The position numbers and the translations under genes are program-made. DNA of 64,000 nt from positions 124,001-188,000 of the forward strand of contig JAXGMN010000013.1 of NCBI GenBank assembly GCA_040768665.1. The letters are read 5' to 3'. Shown one piece after another: positions 17,562-26,173 of this stretch (position 1 is the stretch's first letter; every line of letters begins with the position of its first letter). The notes under the pieces were generated by a model. It saw only the letters and a program-made list of their open reading frames with translations, made no database searches and had not been told where the DNA came from. Source of the DNA: JABWBD01 sp040768665 (lineage in GTDB: Bacteria > Planctomycetota > Planctomycetia > Pirellulales > Thermoguttaceae).

Positions 17562-17821
17562 TTTTCCGGAAGCGTTACCACGACTTGCAGTTTCCCTGAA
17601 CTCAACAGCGCGTTCTGCTCCTTGAGCAAGCGGTTCTGCTCCTTGAGCAGGTCGCTGATTTCCTTCAGTTGATGGACCTGGTCCAGCCGCTGTTCCGCGG
17701 GATTGCTGAATGGCGGTTGCCCGCGCGGCGCAGCGCCGCCGGTCTGATACAAGTTTAGCACGAGCCCCAAAGTGGCTGCCGCGGCCACAGCCACCGCCCA
17801 CTGCTTCTTTCCTGCCGTCAT
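17558..17821 (-). CDS. Small membrane-anchored coiled-coil protein of the secretion locus
   Basis: 87 residues, with one N-terminal transmembrane helix (WAVAVAAAATLGLVLNLYQ), then a Gly/Pro-rich linker and a coiled coil with repeated LLKEQN (EISDLLKEQNRLLKEQNALL), ending in a short beta-like tail VVVTLPEK. It overlaps the next pseudopilin gene by 4 bp. It matches no named secretion component known to me. Its size and layout suggest a periplasmic or membrane scaffold. Family unknown. Confidence 0.68.
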   Translation of the reverse strand: MTAGKKQWAVAVAAAATLGLVLNLYQTGGAAPRGQPPFSNPAEQRLDQVHQLKEISDLLKEQNRLLKEQNALLSSGKLQVVVTLPEK

Positions 17822-17942
17822 GCTCCTCCTCCTCGCTCTACCAAAAAGGTCCTAACAAAAGGGGTGGTGGCTCCCGAGGATTGCCGAAAAGACACCGCAA
17901 ATCGATGGAGTTCCAGGGCGTCTGGTCCCGTTGTCAGGGCAT

Positions 17943-19898
17943 CTAGGGGTTATCGGTCCAGTTCAGCAGTTCCCAGCGAAGACCTCCGTCGGCTGGATCG
18001 GGAACGTAAATCGTATCGTCCGACTTCTGCCAATGATAGGCGATATTCGTATCGTCCGGCCAGATCGCCATGCGAGGCTCAGGATCCAGACCCAGGATCC
18101 GAAGCCAAATCGGAAACAGTGCACCTTCATCGGCGGTCTTCCACCAGGACTCGATGAGTGTCCACCAGATCGACGAGCGGTCCCATTCGGCTCTTCGCTC
18201 GACGTACACATCCTTGGCCGCCACCTTGCCGTGTATCGACATCGCGCTGGCGTCTTGCGAGGCATCTTCAACCGTAAAACCATCGGCAATCGCTGCGAGT
18301 CCCACGATAGTGAGTTGGCTTGACGGCAGCGGTTGGACGGGAAAGACGACGGAATCGCCCTCCGAGACGTCTTCGCCTTCCAGGATTGGTGGGCTGATCG
18401 TCACACGCGTGGTGGGACTGAATGTATTCGAAACCCGTGCCGTGACGACGTAGATCGTCGGGCTGGAGCCGATCGTCAAGTGGGCCCCGATCGGCACCAG
18501 GTCGGGATCGGTTGTGTTCAGGTTCACGTCATCCAGAGGGAGCAATGTCGCCCCGGCGGCTATTCCGCCCGCGCCGACGCGAGCCCCGCCGCCTAGCGGG
18601 CTGTGCGCGTTCGCGGTTCCGATGGGACAATAAGTCATGTCTCTGTCGACGATTAACGTGGGCAACCGGATCGGCACACCCGATTCGTCGGAACGTTCGA
18701 GCTTCGGCAGATCGGCCGGTAGCAACTGCACGTTCTTGCCCTCGACCTTCAAGTCGCCACTCGACCGGCCGGCAATCACGAGCGTTCCGCAAATGGTCAC
18801 ATCGTCGAAAATGTTCAGTTTTCCCTCGCGCACAAAGATACCCAGTGGATTCTCGACGGGGTCCGGTTCTCGACGGAAATCCCGCAGGTCGGAGGGAAGC
18901 AGTTCGACGTTGTAAGACTTTCCTCCGGGGTAGAGCCGATAAGTTCGCGACGCAACCGGCGGCACCCAATGAAATAAAGCAGAGTCCGAACTCGCGTTCT
19001 CGGTGTTGAGCGCCAGAGTGTCGCGAAGCAGCGAACACGTGTCGGACCGCTGCGCCGACTCCCTGAAACGAATGCTTTCGCCGTCGCGGGTACTGAAGGG
19101 GCGCCAATCCGGCAGCCCCGCCAAACGTAATGCATTGAGGCCATCCAGGTACAAACGGCGCCCGCTGTCGGACCAATTCAGCTCATTCTTGCTAAGGTCC
19201 AGTATCGCGCGGATTCGGACGGAGCCCTGAATGCGAAATGGAACGGTCAGGGAAAAGTCGCCCTCATTCCACTGGCAGAAAGTGTGAGCAATGATGTCGC
19301 TCCAGCCGGACGGCTCCTCCGACAATTTGCGGGGTACCAGGCGGACGACCGCACGAATGACGTGCGACGCCTGCGAGCCCACGGTCATCGGGTCCGCAGC
19401 GTAGCCGGTTACCAGCACGGTAACCCGATACGGATACTCGGGGTAATCCGGGTCGCCGGGCACGAGCGAGGTGTCGCCCGTGGTAAAGGTCGCTTCGAAA
19501 CGCTGCCCGCTGCCGAGCAACTGAACAAACGTCGTGTCCACGCCCGACCAGGAGGTGCTCTGCATGTTCTTCAAAGCAATGGCGAGTCCGGTCACGGCAG
19601 CCTGCCTGGCGGAGGCCCGCAAATTGGCGTTGCGCTGCACAAGCGACGAAGTGGTCTGTGACCGCATGCTGACATACGCGACCGACAGGGCGATCGATAT
19701 CGTCAGGAGAACCATCAACACGGCCACGCCGCGGCGCCGTGCGGGCCGCGGGCTGAAAAGCCCGGAACCGTTCACGGGGTGGTCGCGGACTGGTCCGTTT
19801 TTCGGCCGGCGGCTGCATTGGGGCGTTAAAGACGTTGACCGAAAACACCGACCTCTGCTCTCTTCCACACCGTGAACGGTGACGGACAGCACTCTCAT
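17943..19898 (-). CDS. PilX/GspK-like pilin-domain protein
   Basis: 651 residues if the ATG at 19898 is used; this overlaps the preceding stop as ATGA. The pilin-like helix is RRRGVAVLMVLLTISIALSV at about residues 54-75, typical of GspK/PilX, which lack the usual Glu5. A large beta-rich domain follows. The first ~50 codons run through a palindromic element (19768-19880), so either the element adds an in-frame leader or translation starts later, for example at a GTG near 19766. The C-terminus includes repeated bactofilin-like beta text (LNIFDDVTICGTLVIAGRSS), suggesting a filamentous beta helix. It is probably a minor tip component. Confidence 0.75.
   Translation of the reverse strand: MRVLSVTVHGVEESRGRCFRSTSLTPQCSRRPKNGPVRDHPVNGSGLFSPRPARRRGVAVLMVLLTISIALSVAYVSMRSQTTSSLVQRNANLRASARQAAVTGLAIALKNMQSTSWSGVDTTFVQLLGSGQRFEATFTTGDTSLVPGDPDYPEYPYRVTVLVTGYAADPMTVGSQASHVIRAVVRLVPRKLSEEPSGWSDIIAHTFCQWNEGDFSLTVPFRIQGSVRIRAILDLSKNELNWSDSGRRLYLDGLNALRLAGLPDWRPFSTRDGESIRFRESAQRSDTCSLLRDTLALNTENASSDSALFHWVPPVASRTYRLYPGGKSYNVELLPSDLRDFRREPDPVENPLGIFVREGKLNIFDDVTICGTLVIAGRSSGDLKVEGKNVQLLPADLPKLERSDESGVPIRLPTLIVDRDMTYCPIGTANAHSPLGGGARVGAGGIAAGATLLPLDDVNLNTTDPDLVPIGAHLTIGSSPTIYVVTARVSNTFSPTTRVTISPPILEGEDVSEGDSVVFPVQPLPSSQLTIVGLAAIADGFTVEDASQDASAMSIHGKVAAKDVYVERRAEWDRSSIWWTLIESWWKTADEGALFPIWLRILGLDPEPRMAIWPDDTNIAYHWQKSDDTIYVPDPADGGLRWELLNWTDNP
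19768..19880. repeat. Palindromic REP-like element inside the 5' end of the PilX/GspK-like gene
   Basis: Outer arms ACCGTTCACGG (19768-19778) and CCGTGAACGGT (19870-19880) are perfect inverted repeats. Inner sequence GGACTGGTCCGTTTTTCGGC pairs with GACGTTGACCGAAAACACCG. Relatives lie at 41088-41203 and 57721-57833. Confidence 0.85.
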
Positions 19899-20833
19899 GG
19901 GCGGCGCTCCTTGTGCATCGGGTAGTACAACGCGGCGGAACCGAAGAATGCAACCACGTCCGGGCCGCTTCCGCCCATCGGCTCCTCGACGTCTGCCGCC
20001 GTCAACTGCAGTTCAACCCGCAGCCGCGCCTGCCGCACGGCCGTCTTCGCGCCGCACATTCCCTGCGCCCAGCCAAGTAATTCCCAGGCGATGTCGCTGT
20101 TCTTCCACTCATTGTGCCCCGGCCGCAGCAACGATTCGAACCGGACCGCGCCAAGGGTGCCGCTCGACGCCGAATCGCCCGCGACAGCGGTTCGCATCCG
20201 TTCGGTGAGCGTGTAAGCAGGATAATCGACCGACCCCCCGGTTCCTCCCAGGAGGACCTCGGCGTCGAGCTTCATGGAAGCCTTGAAGACTTGGATTTCC
20301 GCCCGCAGCACGTCCAAGGCGTCGAAATGGCCGCGTATCGCGACGTCGCGACCGCTGTGTATCTCGATCAGACGGTTCGGTTCGTCCGGATGAGGGCAAA
20401 ACACGACAAGTTCATCGTGATAGGGCAGGCGTTCCGGATGGTCCAGCGGCTTCCGCTCGGGGTGGGCGGAAAGCACGCCGGCTTCCGGATGCCAGACCAC
20501 GAGCGTATCCGGGAAACGCCACTCGCCCTCCTGCGCGTCCAGCACGATGAACCCCGGGAACCGCTCGTTGGCAACGGCCTCTTCCACGGTGCGAGTAATC
20601 CGCTCGATTGCGACGCGGCCGTGCTGGGTCGCCAGGGCGCGTCCTTCGCTGTAGGCCGCAACGGAGCGGACCGCACTCGCCAGTCCTCCCAGCGCGCCCA
20701 TGATCATCACCATGACGGACATCCCGATCAGCAGTTCGAGAAGCGTCAGGCCGGAGCGGGGCCGCTTCCATTCAGCTCCGGTCCTGTCGAGATCGCACCC
20801 TTCTCTCGCTTTACATGGCCGGTACATAGGCAA
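19895..20833 (-). CDS. GspJ/PulJ-like minor pseudopilin
   Basis: 312 residues with prepilin signature SGLTLLELLIGMSVMVMIMG (Gly before Leu, Glu at +5) at about residue 29. A ~28-residue basic leader precedes it. The helix continues into a beta domain. AATQHGRVAIERITRTVEEA-type sequence (ALATQHGRVAIERITRTV) is typical of the PulJ group. It overlaps the upstream pseudopilin by 23 bp and the downstream gene by 4 bp, a tight operon. Start could also be the second Met (20827). Confidence 0.88.
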   Translation of the reverse strand: MPMYRPCKAREGCDLDRTGAEWKRPRSGLTLLELLIGMSVMVMIMGALGGLASAVRSVAAYSEGRALATQHGRVAIERITRTVEEAVANERFPGFIVLDAQEGEWRFPDTLVVWHPEAGVLSAHPERKPLDHPERLPYHDELVVFCPHPDEPNRLIEIHSGRDVAIRGHFDALDVLRAEIQVFKASMKLDAEVLLGGTGGSVDYPAYTLTERMRTAVAGDSASSGTLGAVRFESLLRPGHNEWKNSDIAWELLGWAQGMCGAKTAVRQARLRVELQLTAADVEEPMGGSGPDVVAFFGSAALYYPMHKERRP

Positions 20834-21605
20834 CCACCCGCCTCAGCGAGGACAGCACGCGGTTCCCCCGGTCCGGATCGACGTACACGATCCGAACCTC
20901 GATCGCCCGATAGTCGCTCACCTGGCCGCCCGACAGCCGCCGCGTGAGATCATTCGGATCGACGTAGTAGACGTCCGCTTCTTGTCGCCACCGGTCGAAA
21001 GTGCCCGGAGCCGTGCAGAAGTTCGGATGGCGCCGTCCGCCCTCGCCGTCGTCGAGCCCCAGCGAAATTCCCAATCGGTCCGTCGGCGGCTGCTGCCGGA
21101 CGCCGTTATAATCGTCAATATCGTCGAACAACTCGCGAGTGCCGGTCGCCGCCTCGCCCCCGTCCGGCTGCAAAGCCCCGTCGTCCGGCGAGGCGCCGGA
21201 TTCCATGTAACGTGCTCCCGCGACCTCGTCCATGAGTTGCTGTGCCATTCCCGCTGCAATCGTCTGCTCTAAAGAATCGCTGGTGGTCTGAAGCACGCCG
21301 GCCACCCCCAACAGCAGTGCGGACCCGGCTGCCGCAGTGATGCTCAGGGCCACCAAGGCTTCGACGAGTGTGAAACCAATTGCCAGTCGTCGGGGCTGTC
21401 GGCAGGTCTCGCTTGCCGAGCGGGACCTTGCGATACGAGCTTCGGTCAGCAGCCGGGAAGTCTTCGCGGCGAAGGGGTGCCTGTCTTGGTTTGCAGCCGT
21501 CGCTGCCGAGCTCAACCTTGACCTTGGGCGCCAAGTTCGGCTCGGCAACCGCGACTTACTTGTGTTGCCGATGCCCATTTTCGAACTACGCTGGAGTCCC
21601 TGCAA
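20811..21605 (-). CDS. GspI/PilV-like minor pseudopilin
   Basis: Up to 264 residues. Prepilin signature AIGFTLVEALVALSITAAAG is near residue 76, followed by LEQTIAAGMAQQLMDEVAGA. The leader is abnormally long (~75 residues); an internal ATG at 21578 would shorten it only slightly. Part of the leader is translated from a small palindromic repeat (21404-21428). It is the first pseudopilin gene of the minus-strand locus, so a promoter probably lies in 21606-21751. Confidence 0.82.
   Translation of the reverse strand: MQGLQRSSKMGIGNTSKSRLPSRTWRPRSRLSSAATAANQDRHPFAAKTSRLLTEARIARSRSASETCRQPRRLAIGFTLVEALVALSITAAAGSALLLGVAGVLQTTSDSLEQTIAAGMAQQLMDEVAGARYMESGASPDDGALQPDGGEAATGTRELFDDIDDYNGVRQQPPTDRLGISLGLDDGEGGRRHPNFCTAPGTFDRWRQEADVYYVDPNDLTRRLSGGQVSDYRAIEVRIVYVDPDRGNRVLSSLRRVVAYVPAM
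21404..21428. repeat. Short palindromic repeat (AGGTCCCGCTTGCCGAGCGGGACCT type), copy 1
   Basis: Imperfect inverted repeat around CTTGCCGAG, inside the leader of the GspI-like gene. Similar copies are at 32775-32799 and 57676-57700. The loop and inner arms are conserved; outer bases vary. Confidence 0.75.
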
Positions 21606-21751
21606 ATGAGGAAAAAGACGCAGCAGGGTCCCCTCTAGCTCCCAGCTTTCCCCGCTGCGTCTGTTGCGACCGGAGCCCCTCCCCGAGGCGCCGGTTCACT
21701 TGAACTTTAGTACGCACGCAATGCGTGTCAAACGGAGGGGAAACGCCCAGG

Positions 21752-22387
21752 TCAGTCGACGGCCACTCCAATCTCTTCAATCAGCACAACGAGTTCGCCA
21801 AGCATCATACAGGTCGCCCCCCAGACCTTGTGCTGTTCCCAGAGAAAGTGTGGGGCGGTGTATGTCTGGTTCAGATACTGGCGAACGTGGCAACCGAAAT
21901 TGACCGGATCGAGCAGATGCCCCAGCGGAACTTCAAGCAGAGCGGCCACTTCCGACGTGTTCGGCACCATCGGCGGCCGCTCCCACGCAACACCCACCCA
22001 AGGCTCGATGCGGAAATGGCTGGCGCGGACGTAGAGAGTCGACAGGCGGCCGAGCATGTGGATGGGGTGCCCCTCCGCGCCGAGTTCCTCGTGGAATTCG
22101 CGAATGGCTGCCTCCCGGTCGCTTTCGCCCGCCTCGATGGCTCCCCCCGGAAGGCTGATCTGCCCGGGATGGTCCGGCAGGTGTGAGGGTCGGAGCGTCA
22201 GCGGCAAATGCCATCGGTCCTCGTGAGGATAGATAAGCACAAGCACTGCGGCCCTGCGCGCGTCGGCCGGCGGCTGGTCATAGCAGCGGCCTAACCGGGG
22301 CGTCGGTTCGAACCGCGATCCGACCACCGGGCCGCTCAGAGGCCTTGTCAGCCGGTCGGCAACGAGTGCAGGCAGGCGATCGTTCAT
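21752..22387 (-). CDS. Nudix hydrolase, CoA pyrophosphatase-like
   Basis: 211 residues with an intact Nudix box GGAIEAGESDREAAIREFHE followed by ELG, matching GX5EX7REUXEEXGU. The preceding stretch HLPLTLRPSHLPDHPGQISL resembles the UPF0035 pattern LLTxRSxxLxxHxGQxxxPGG of the NudL/CoA-diphosphatase subgroup. It would hydrolyse CoA or its derivatives to phosphopantetheine compounds (family knowledge). Its ATG overlaps the stop of the membrane protein gene (ATGA), so the two are co-transcribed. Confidence 0.9.
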   Translation of the reverse strand: MNDRLPALVADRLTRPLSGPVVGSRFEPTPRLGRCYDQPPADARRAAVLVLIYPHEDRWHLPLTLRPSHLPDHPGQISLPGGAIEAGESDREAAIREFHEELGAEGHPIHMLGRLSTLYVRASHFRIEPWVGVAWERPPMVPNTSEVAALLEVPLGHLLDPVNFGCHVRQYLNQTYTAPHFLWEQHKVWGATCMMLGELVVLIEEIGVAVD

Positions 22388-24003
22388 GGCGTCGTGGATC
22401 TGGGCGTCAAACGGTAGACGGCAAAGCCACGATTCTCAAACAACAAGTCGAGCTTCAGCGGCGGCTTTGCTTCCGTCAGCAGGTACTCGGCACCATACTT
22501 ATGGCCCAGCTCTCGCAAACGCCGCTCGCTTAACTCGGATAGGGATTCGCGCCAGCGATAGAGCGGATGATCGCTGCCGGTGCCGTGCATATCCACCAGC
22601 CGATCCCACCACTCGACGATCGATTGTGCGTCTTGAGGGATATCTTTCCAGTTCGCTACCTCGCTCCTTCCGGTGTACCACTTGAAGGTTTGATTCAGTC
22701 GCGGCGTAAGAAATCTCGCATCGGCGGGGATCTCGGGCGAAGCCGCGATCCAGTTGCACGCTTCACGCCATGACCCGTAGTACGGAATCCTCGCTGCCCG
22801 CGGAACGCTGGGAAACGGGCGAAGGAGAGCAAACTCGCCGACGTGCAACACGCCGGCGGCCAGCGCAGCGCCTAAGAGAGCTTTGCCGATGGCGGGGCGG
22901 ACCTGCAATTGCTCTACAATCCACCACGCAGCCAACAATGCGACGCCGAGCGGCACTGCCACGTCCGAGAGGCGAAACCAGTAGAACCGCAACAGTCCCG
23001 CGGCGCGCCCGGGATCCAATGCCCCAAGCCAATCGATCAGCAGGCCGACGAAGGCGATGCCGACTGCCCCGGTGACGAAACCTTGAAGGCGGCCGGTTGC
23101 CCCTGTAGACGGCGTTTGACGGCAGAGCAGCAACCATAAGCAAAGGAGCAGGCCGAAACGCAGCACGAACACCGCCGGGAAGTCGGTCAATACGAGGTGG
23201 TGATAAAGCCGCTCGTACACGTAGATCCAGTTGGCCCGCTGAACGACCTCCGGCGCAACGCCCCGGGTGAGCAGCAACGAGGGGATCAGACCGGGCAATG
23301 AGAGAAGCAGACCGCCGAGCAATCCGGGCCAGAGCGTTCGCGCCGCCGGCCGCTCGCTGCCCGCCAAGGCCCAGGCCGCTGCCGCGGCAACTGCTGACCA
23401 TCCGCCAACCAGGACGTGGAACAGGGCGGACCCGCCGAAAAGCAGCAACGCTCGGTTCCATGCATTTCGGACGAGTGCCTCAACTCCGAGCAGCGCCAGC
23501 ACGAAGGCGAAGCCCTTGGCCTCGACCCCGCCGATCACCCATTCCCCCGCCATGTGGCACCGCTCGAGCATGCACGCGAACAGGGCGGCCGTGAGAACCG
23601 CGATCCACCGTCGCGGTACAACGGCCCGGCTCAGCCGCCACCATGCCCATGCAAGCAGCGCCCAAGTTACCACTCGCCCGACCCACGCCATCGCCCATGG
23701 ACCCATCCACAGAGCCAACCAGCCCACGCTGAAGTAGAAGATCTTGTGAGTGTCCGACGAATTCAGAAAGAAGTCGTCAGCGATCCATTCGGGATGCCAG
23801 TAGTGGATCGCCTTTCCGAGATAGTACGGCTCGTTGACGTCAGGGACCGGCCAGGCACCCTGCAAGAAGAATATCGTGAAGATCAATGCGATTTCCACAC
23901 TCGCCATTGCGGCAGAAGAGCGGAATACCGGTGGGGATTGCGCCAGAGCGTTACCAGTTAACGGAGGCTTCACGAAAAGATCACCGGCGGGCAGGGCGAG
24001 CAT
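22384..24003 (-). CDS. Polytopic membrane protein of unknown function (possible GT-C-like fold)
   Basis: About 539 residues from ATG 24003 (a TTG at 24036 is also possible). Around ten hydrophobic helices run from IALIFTIFFLQGAWP to the middle of the protein. An early luminal-type loop contains PDVNEPYYLGKAIHYWHPEW, with an acidic/aromatic cluster reminiscent of GT-C glycosyltransferase first loops. A soluble C-terminal ~130 residues follows, with ITRPEIP-like text (ADARFLTPRLNQTFKWYTGR). Similar planctomycete proteins are usually left as DUF families. A role in envelope glycan transfer is only a guess. Confidence 0.75.
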   Translation of the reverse strand: MLALPAGDLFVKPPLTGNALAQSPPVFRSSAAMASVEIALIFTIFFLQGAWPVPDVNEPYYLGKAIHYWHPEWIADDFFLNSSDTHKIFYFSVGWLALWMGPWAMAWVGRVVTWALLAWAWWRLSRAVVPRRWIAVLTAALFACMLERCHMAGEWVIGGVEAKGFAFVLALLGVEALVRNAWNRALLLFGGSALFHVLVGGWSAVAAAAAWALAGSERPAARTLWPGLLGGLLLSLPGLIPSLLLTRGVAPEVVQRANWIYVYERLYHHLVLTDFPAVFVLRFGLLLCLWLLLCRQTPSTGATGRLQGFVTGAVGIAFVGLLIDWLGALDPGRAAGLLRFYWFRLSDVAVPLGVALLAAWWIVEQLQVRPAIGKALLGAALAAGVLHVGEFALLRPFPSVPRAARIPYYGSWREACNWIAASPEIPADARFLTPRLNQTFKWYTGRSEVANWKDIPQDAQSIVEWWDRLVDMHGTGSDHPLYRWRESLSELSERRLRELGHKYGAEYLLTEAKPPLKLDLLFENRGFAVYRLTPRSTTP

Positions 24004-24101
24004 TGTCGGGGCTATCTTAATTGTAACCGAACGCAATCAGATGCGGCAACCGGGGGGGGCGGCCTGCCTCTTGGCCGGTCCCGACGGCTGAATGTCGTGC
24101 T

Positions 24102-25625
24102 ATGTCTCAAGAGGGTGAACCGTTTTCCATGTTCGACGTATTGAAGGCCATGATCAGCCTGCGCCCTCTTTCTGTCGTTGCCACGTTGGGTTTGCTCCTC
24201 GCAGCCGGCCTTGTTGCTCCAACAATGGTCGGATGCCGGAAGAACGGATCAGTTGGAGAGGCCGTTCCGGATTCTGCCCCGCCCAAAGGTGCTGTTCTTC
24301 GGCTCTTGGTTATCGACGACTCCGCGATGGCGGCCGCCATCCGTCAGCTTCAGGCAGAGTGGAGTGGTCAGAGCGCGTGGAACCTCGACGTTCGTGAAGT
24401 CGCATCGGCCGAATGGGATCCCGGCGCCGGGTTGGAAGCGGACGCGCTGATTATGCCGTCTGCTCAGTTGGGGACTTTGGCACAGCGGGATCTTCTTTTG
24501 CCTTTGCCCGACGAGTTGGCTCGCAGCAGGCAGGCGGACTGGTCGGAGATATTCGATCTGACCCGGTCGAAAGAGGTGGCATGGGCGGGCGATGTGGTAG
24601 CCGTCCCGTTTGGCTCGCCACTACTGACCTGCTACTACCGAGCCGATCTGTTCGAAAAGCTGAAACTCAAGCCCCCCGTCACGTGGAAGGAGTATCGGCA
24701 GCTCGCCGAGTTGTTGTCCGACCCTACCCGACTCGGTGATGCCGCGCCGCCGAAAGGCGAAGCGTGGCGTGGCACGCTCGAGCCGCTGGCATCTGGTTGG
24801 GCCGGCATCACGCTCGTCGCCCGCGCCGCTGCCTACGCGAGCCATCGCGGCAATTATTCCACGTTCTTCGATATCGATACGATGGAGCCGCTGATCGACG
24901 GACCTCCCTTCGTCCGCGCGCTGGAGGAGTTGGTCACGGTTGCCGGGCCGAACGGCGCCGAACTGCTTGGCCACGATCCCTCGAGCGTCCGCCAAGCATT
25001 TTGGGATGGGCATTGTGCAATGGCTCTCACATGGCCCACGGCCGCCGCGGAGATCGGTTCCAGTCCCGATGCGAACGGGCGCGTCGGATTCGCCGAGACG
25101 CCCGGTTCCGAGAACGTGTACAACGTAACGGATCGCGCGTGGGAAATCCGCCGCAAAGATGAGAGCCCCCATGTCTCTCTACTGGCCGCCGCCGGCCGAA
25201 TCGGCGTCGTGCCTCGCACGTCCAAATGGCCGGACGCGGCGTTTCAACTGCTGCTGTGGCTGTCCGACCCGCAGTGGAGCAAGCAGGTCAGCACCTCGAG
25301 CCCGGCGACGACATTGTTCCGGCAATCGCACTGGAAGGATGCGAGCAAGTGGGTCGAACGGCCGGCCCCCGTGGAGGCGGCCGTCCATTATGCCGAGTTG
25401 ACCGAACAAGCCCTCTCGAGACGGCAGTCGCTCATCATGCTGCGGATCCCGGGCCGGGCTGAATATCTCGCCGCCTTGGATGAAGCGGTCCGTAAATCGA
25501 TTGCCGGGGAAGCGTCGCCCGAGCAGGCCCTCAAAGAAACCGCGGCTCGATGGCGAGAGATTACCGGTCGACTCGGCGTCGAGAACCAGCGGGACGCGTA
25601 CGGCGGCAGTCTGGGACTGGAGTAG
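24102..25625 (+). CDS. Extracellular solute-binding lipoprotein (ABC-type, family 1)
   Basis: 507 residues, or 498 from ATG 24129, which better fits the signal peptide (VVATLGLLLAAGLVAPTMVGC). The lipobox ends at Cys in APTMVGC. The mature part has the family 1 pattern: LRLLVIDDSAMAAAI, an Asp/Ala-rich lobe, VVAVPFGSPLLTCYYRADLF (typical of sugar binders: PxxxxxxxLYYNKDLF), FEKLKLKPPVTWKEY, and ALTWPTAAAEIGSSP. No permease or ATPase gene is adjacent, so it is an orphan receptor here. It faces the next gene convergently with a 1-bp gap. Confidence 0.85.
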   Translation: MSQEGEPFSMFDVLKAMISLRPLSVVATLGLLLAAGLVAPTMVGCRKNGSVGEAVPDSAPPKGAVLRLLVIDDSAMAAAIRQLQAEWSGQSAWNLDVREVASAEWDPGAGLEADALIMPSAQLGTLAQRDLLLPLPDELARSRQADWSEIFDLTRSKEVAWAGDVVAVPFGSPLLTCYYRADLFEKLKLKPPVTWKEYRQLAELLSDPTRLGDAAPPKGEAWRGTLEPLASGWAGITLVARAAAYASHRGNYSTFFDIDTMEPLIDGPPFVRALEELVTVAGPNGAELLGHDPSSVRQAFWDGHCAMALTWPTAAAEIGSSPDANGRVGFAETPGSENVYNVTDRAWEIRRKDESPHVSLLAAAGRIGVVPRTSKWPDAAFQLLLWLSDPQWSKQVSTSSPATTLFRQSHWKDASKWVERPAPVEAAVHYAELTEQALSRRQSLIMLRIPGRAEYLAALDEAVRKSIAGEASPEQALKETAARWREITGRLGVENQRDAYGGSLGLE

Positions 25626-25626
25626 T

Positions 25627-26166
25627 TCACTCGGAGACAAACCAACTGCGGTAGCGGTCGGGACGGAATGCCCAGACGAATTCGCAGTGTCTCTGCTGGC
25701 GGTGAAACGATCCGAGAAGCCAGAACTCGACGGGAATGCATCCTGCATGGACGACGGCCGTCGCCCTCTCGCCCGGGCCGCAGTAGAGGGTGCTGAAGGG
25801 CTCGTCCGGATCGCACGTGAGGGGATAGCCAAAGCTTTCGGCGACCAGCGCGAGCACGTGCTCGGAATCCATCTCCCGAGTGATCGTACCGGCCGGCAGT
25901 TCCCGGCGAAGCACGATTGCGGCTTGCGCCGTGATTTCCTCGGGTTGCATGCGGCCAGAGCCATACCCCCATCGCGCCTTGGTTATCTCGCCGTCAACGA
26001 AGACGGGCAATGCCCCGGTGAGCCAGTGGCAGACAATTATGCGCGTCCATTGACTATCGGTGACGACCCGCCGGTGGTCATCGACGGCCGCGACAACGCG
26101 TTCAGCCGACAGGCCGGTCGCCTCCATCAGGGATCGACACTGGGGTGTGTAGGTTACTCGAACCAT
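25627..26166 (-). CDS. Hypothetical protein, 179 residues
   Basis: Not recognised. The sequence is soluble, with no signal peptide, and begins MVRVTYTPQCRSLMEATGLS. Notable residues include HRRVVTDSQWTRIIVCHWLT, a GERATAVVHAGCIPVEFWLL stretch and an aromatic C-terminus (FVWAFRPDRYRSWFVSE). It ends 7 bp before the start region of nothing known and is 7 bp downstream of the FAD oxidoreductase stop in the same direction, so the two may share a transcript. Codon usage appears like that of the neighbours. Confidence 0.65.
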   Translation of the reverse strand: MVRVTYTPQCRSLMEATGLSAERVVAAVDDHRRVVTDSQWTRIIVCHWLTGALPVFVDGEITKARWGYGSGRMQPEEITAQAAIVLRRELPAGTITREMDSEHVLALVAESFGYPLTCDPDEPFSTLYCGPGERATAVVHAGCIPVEFWLLGSFHRQQRHCEFVWAFRPDRYRSWFVSE

Positions 26167-26173
26167 CGCAAAA

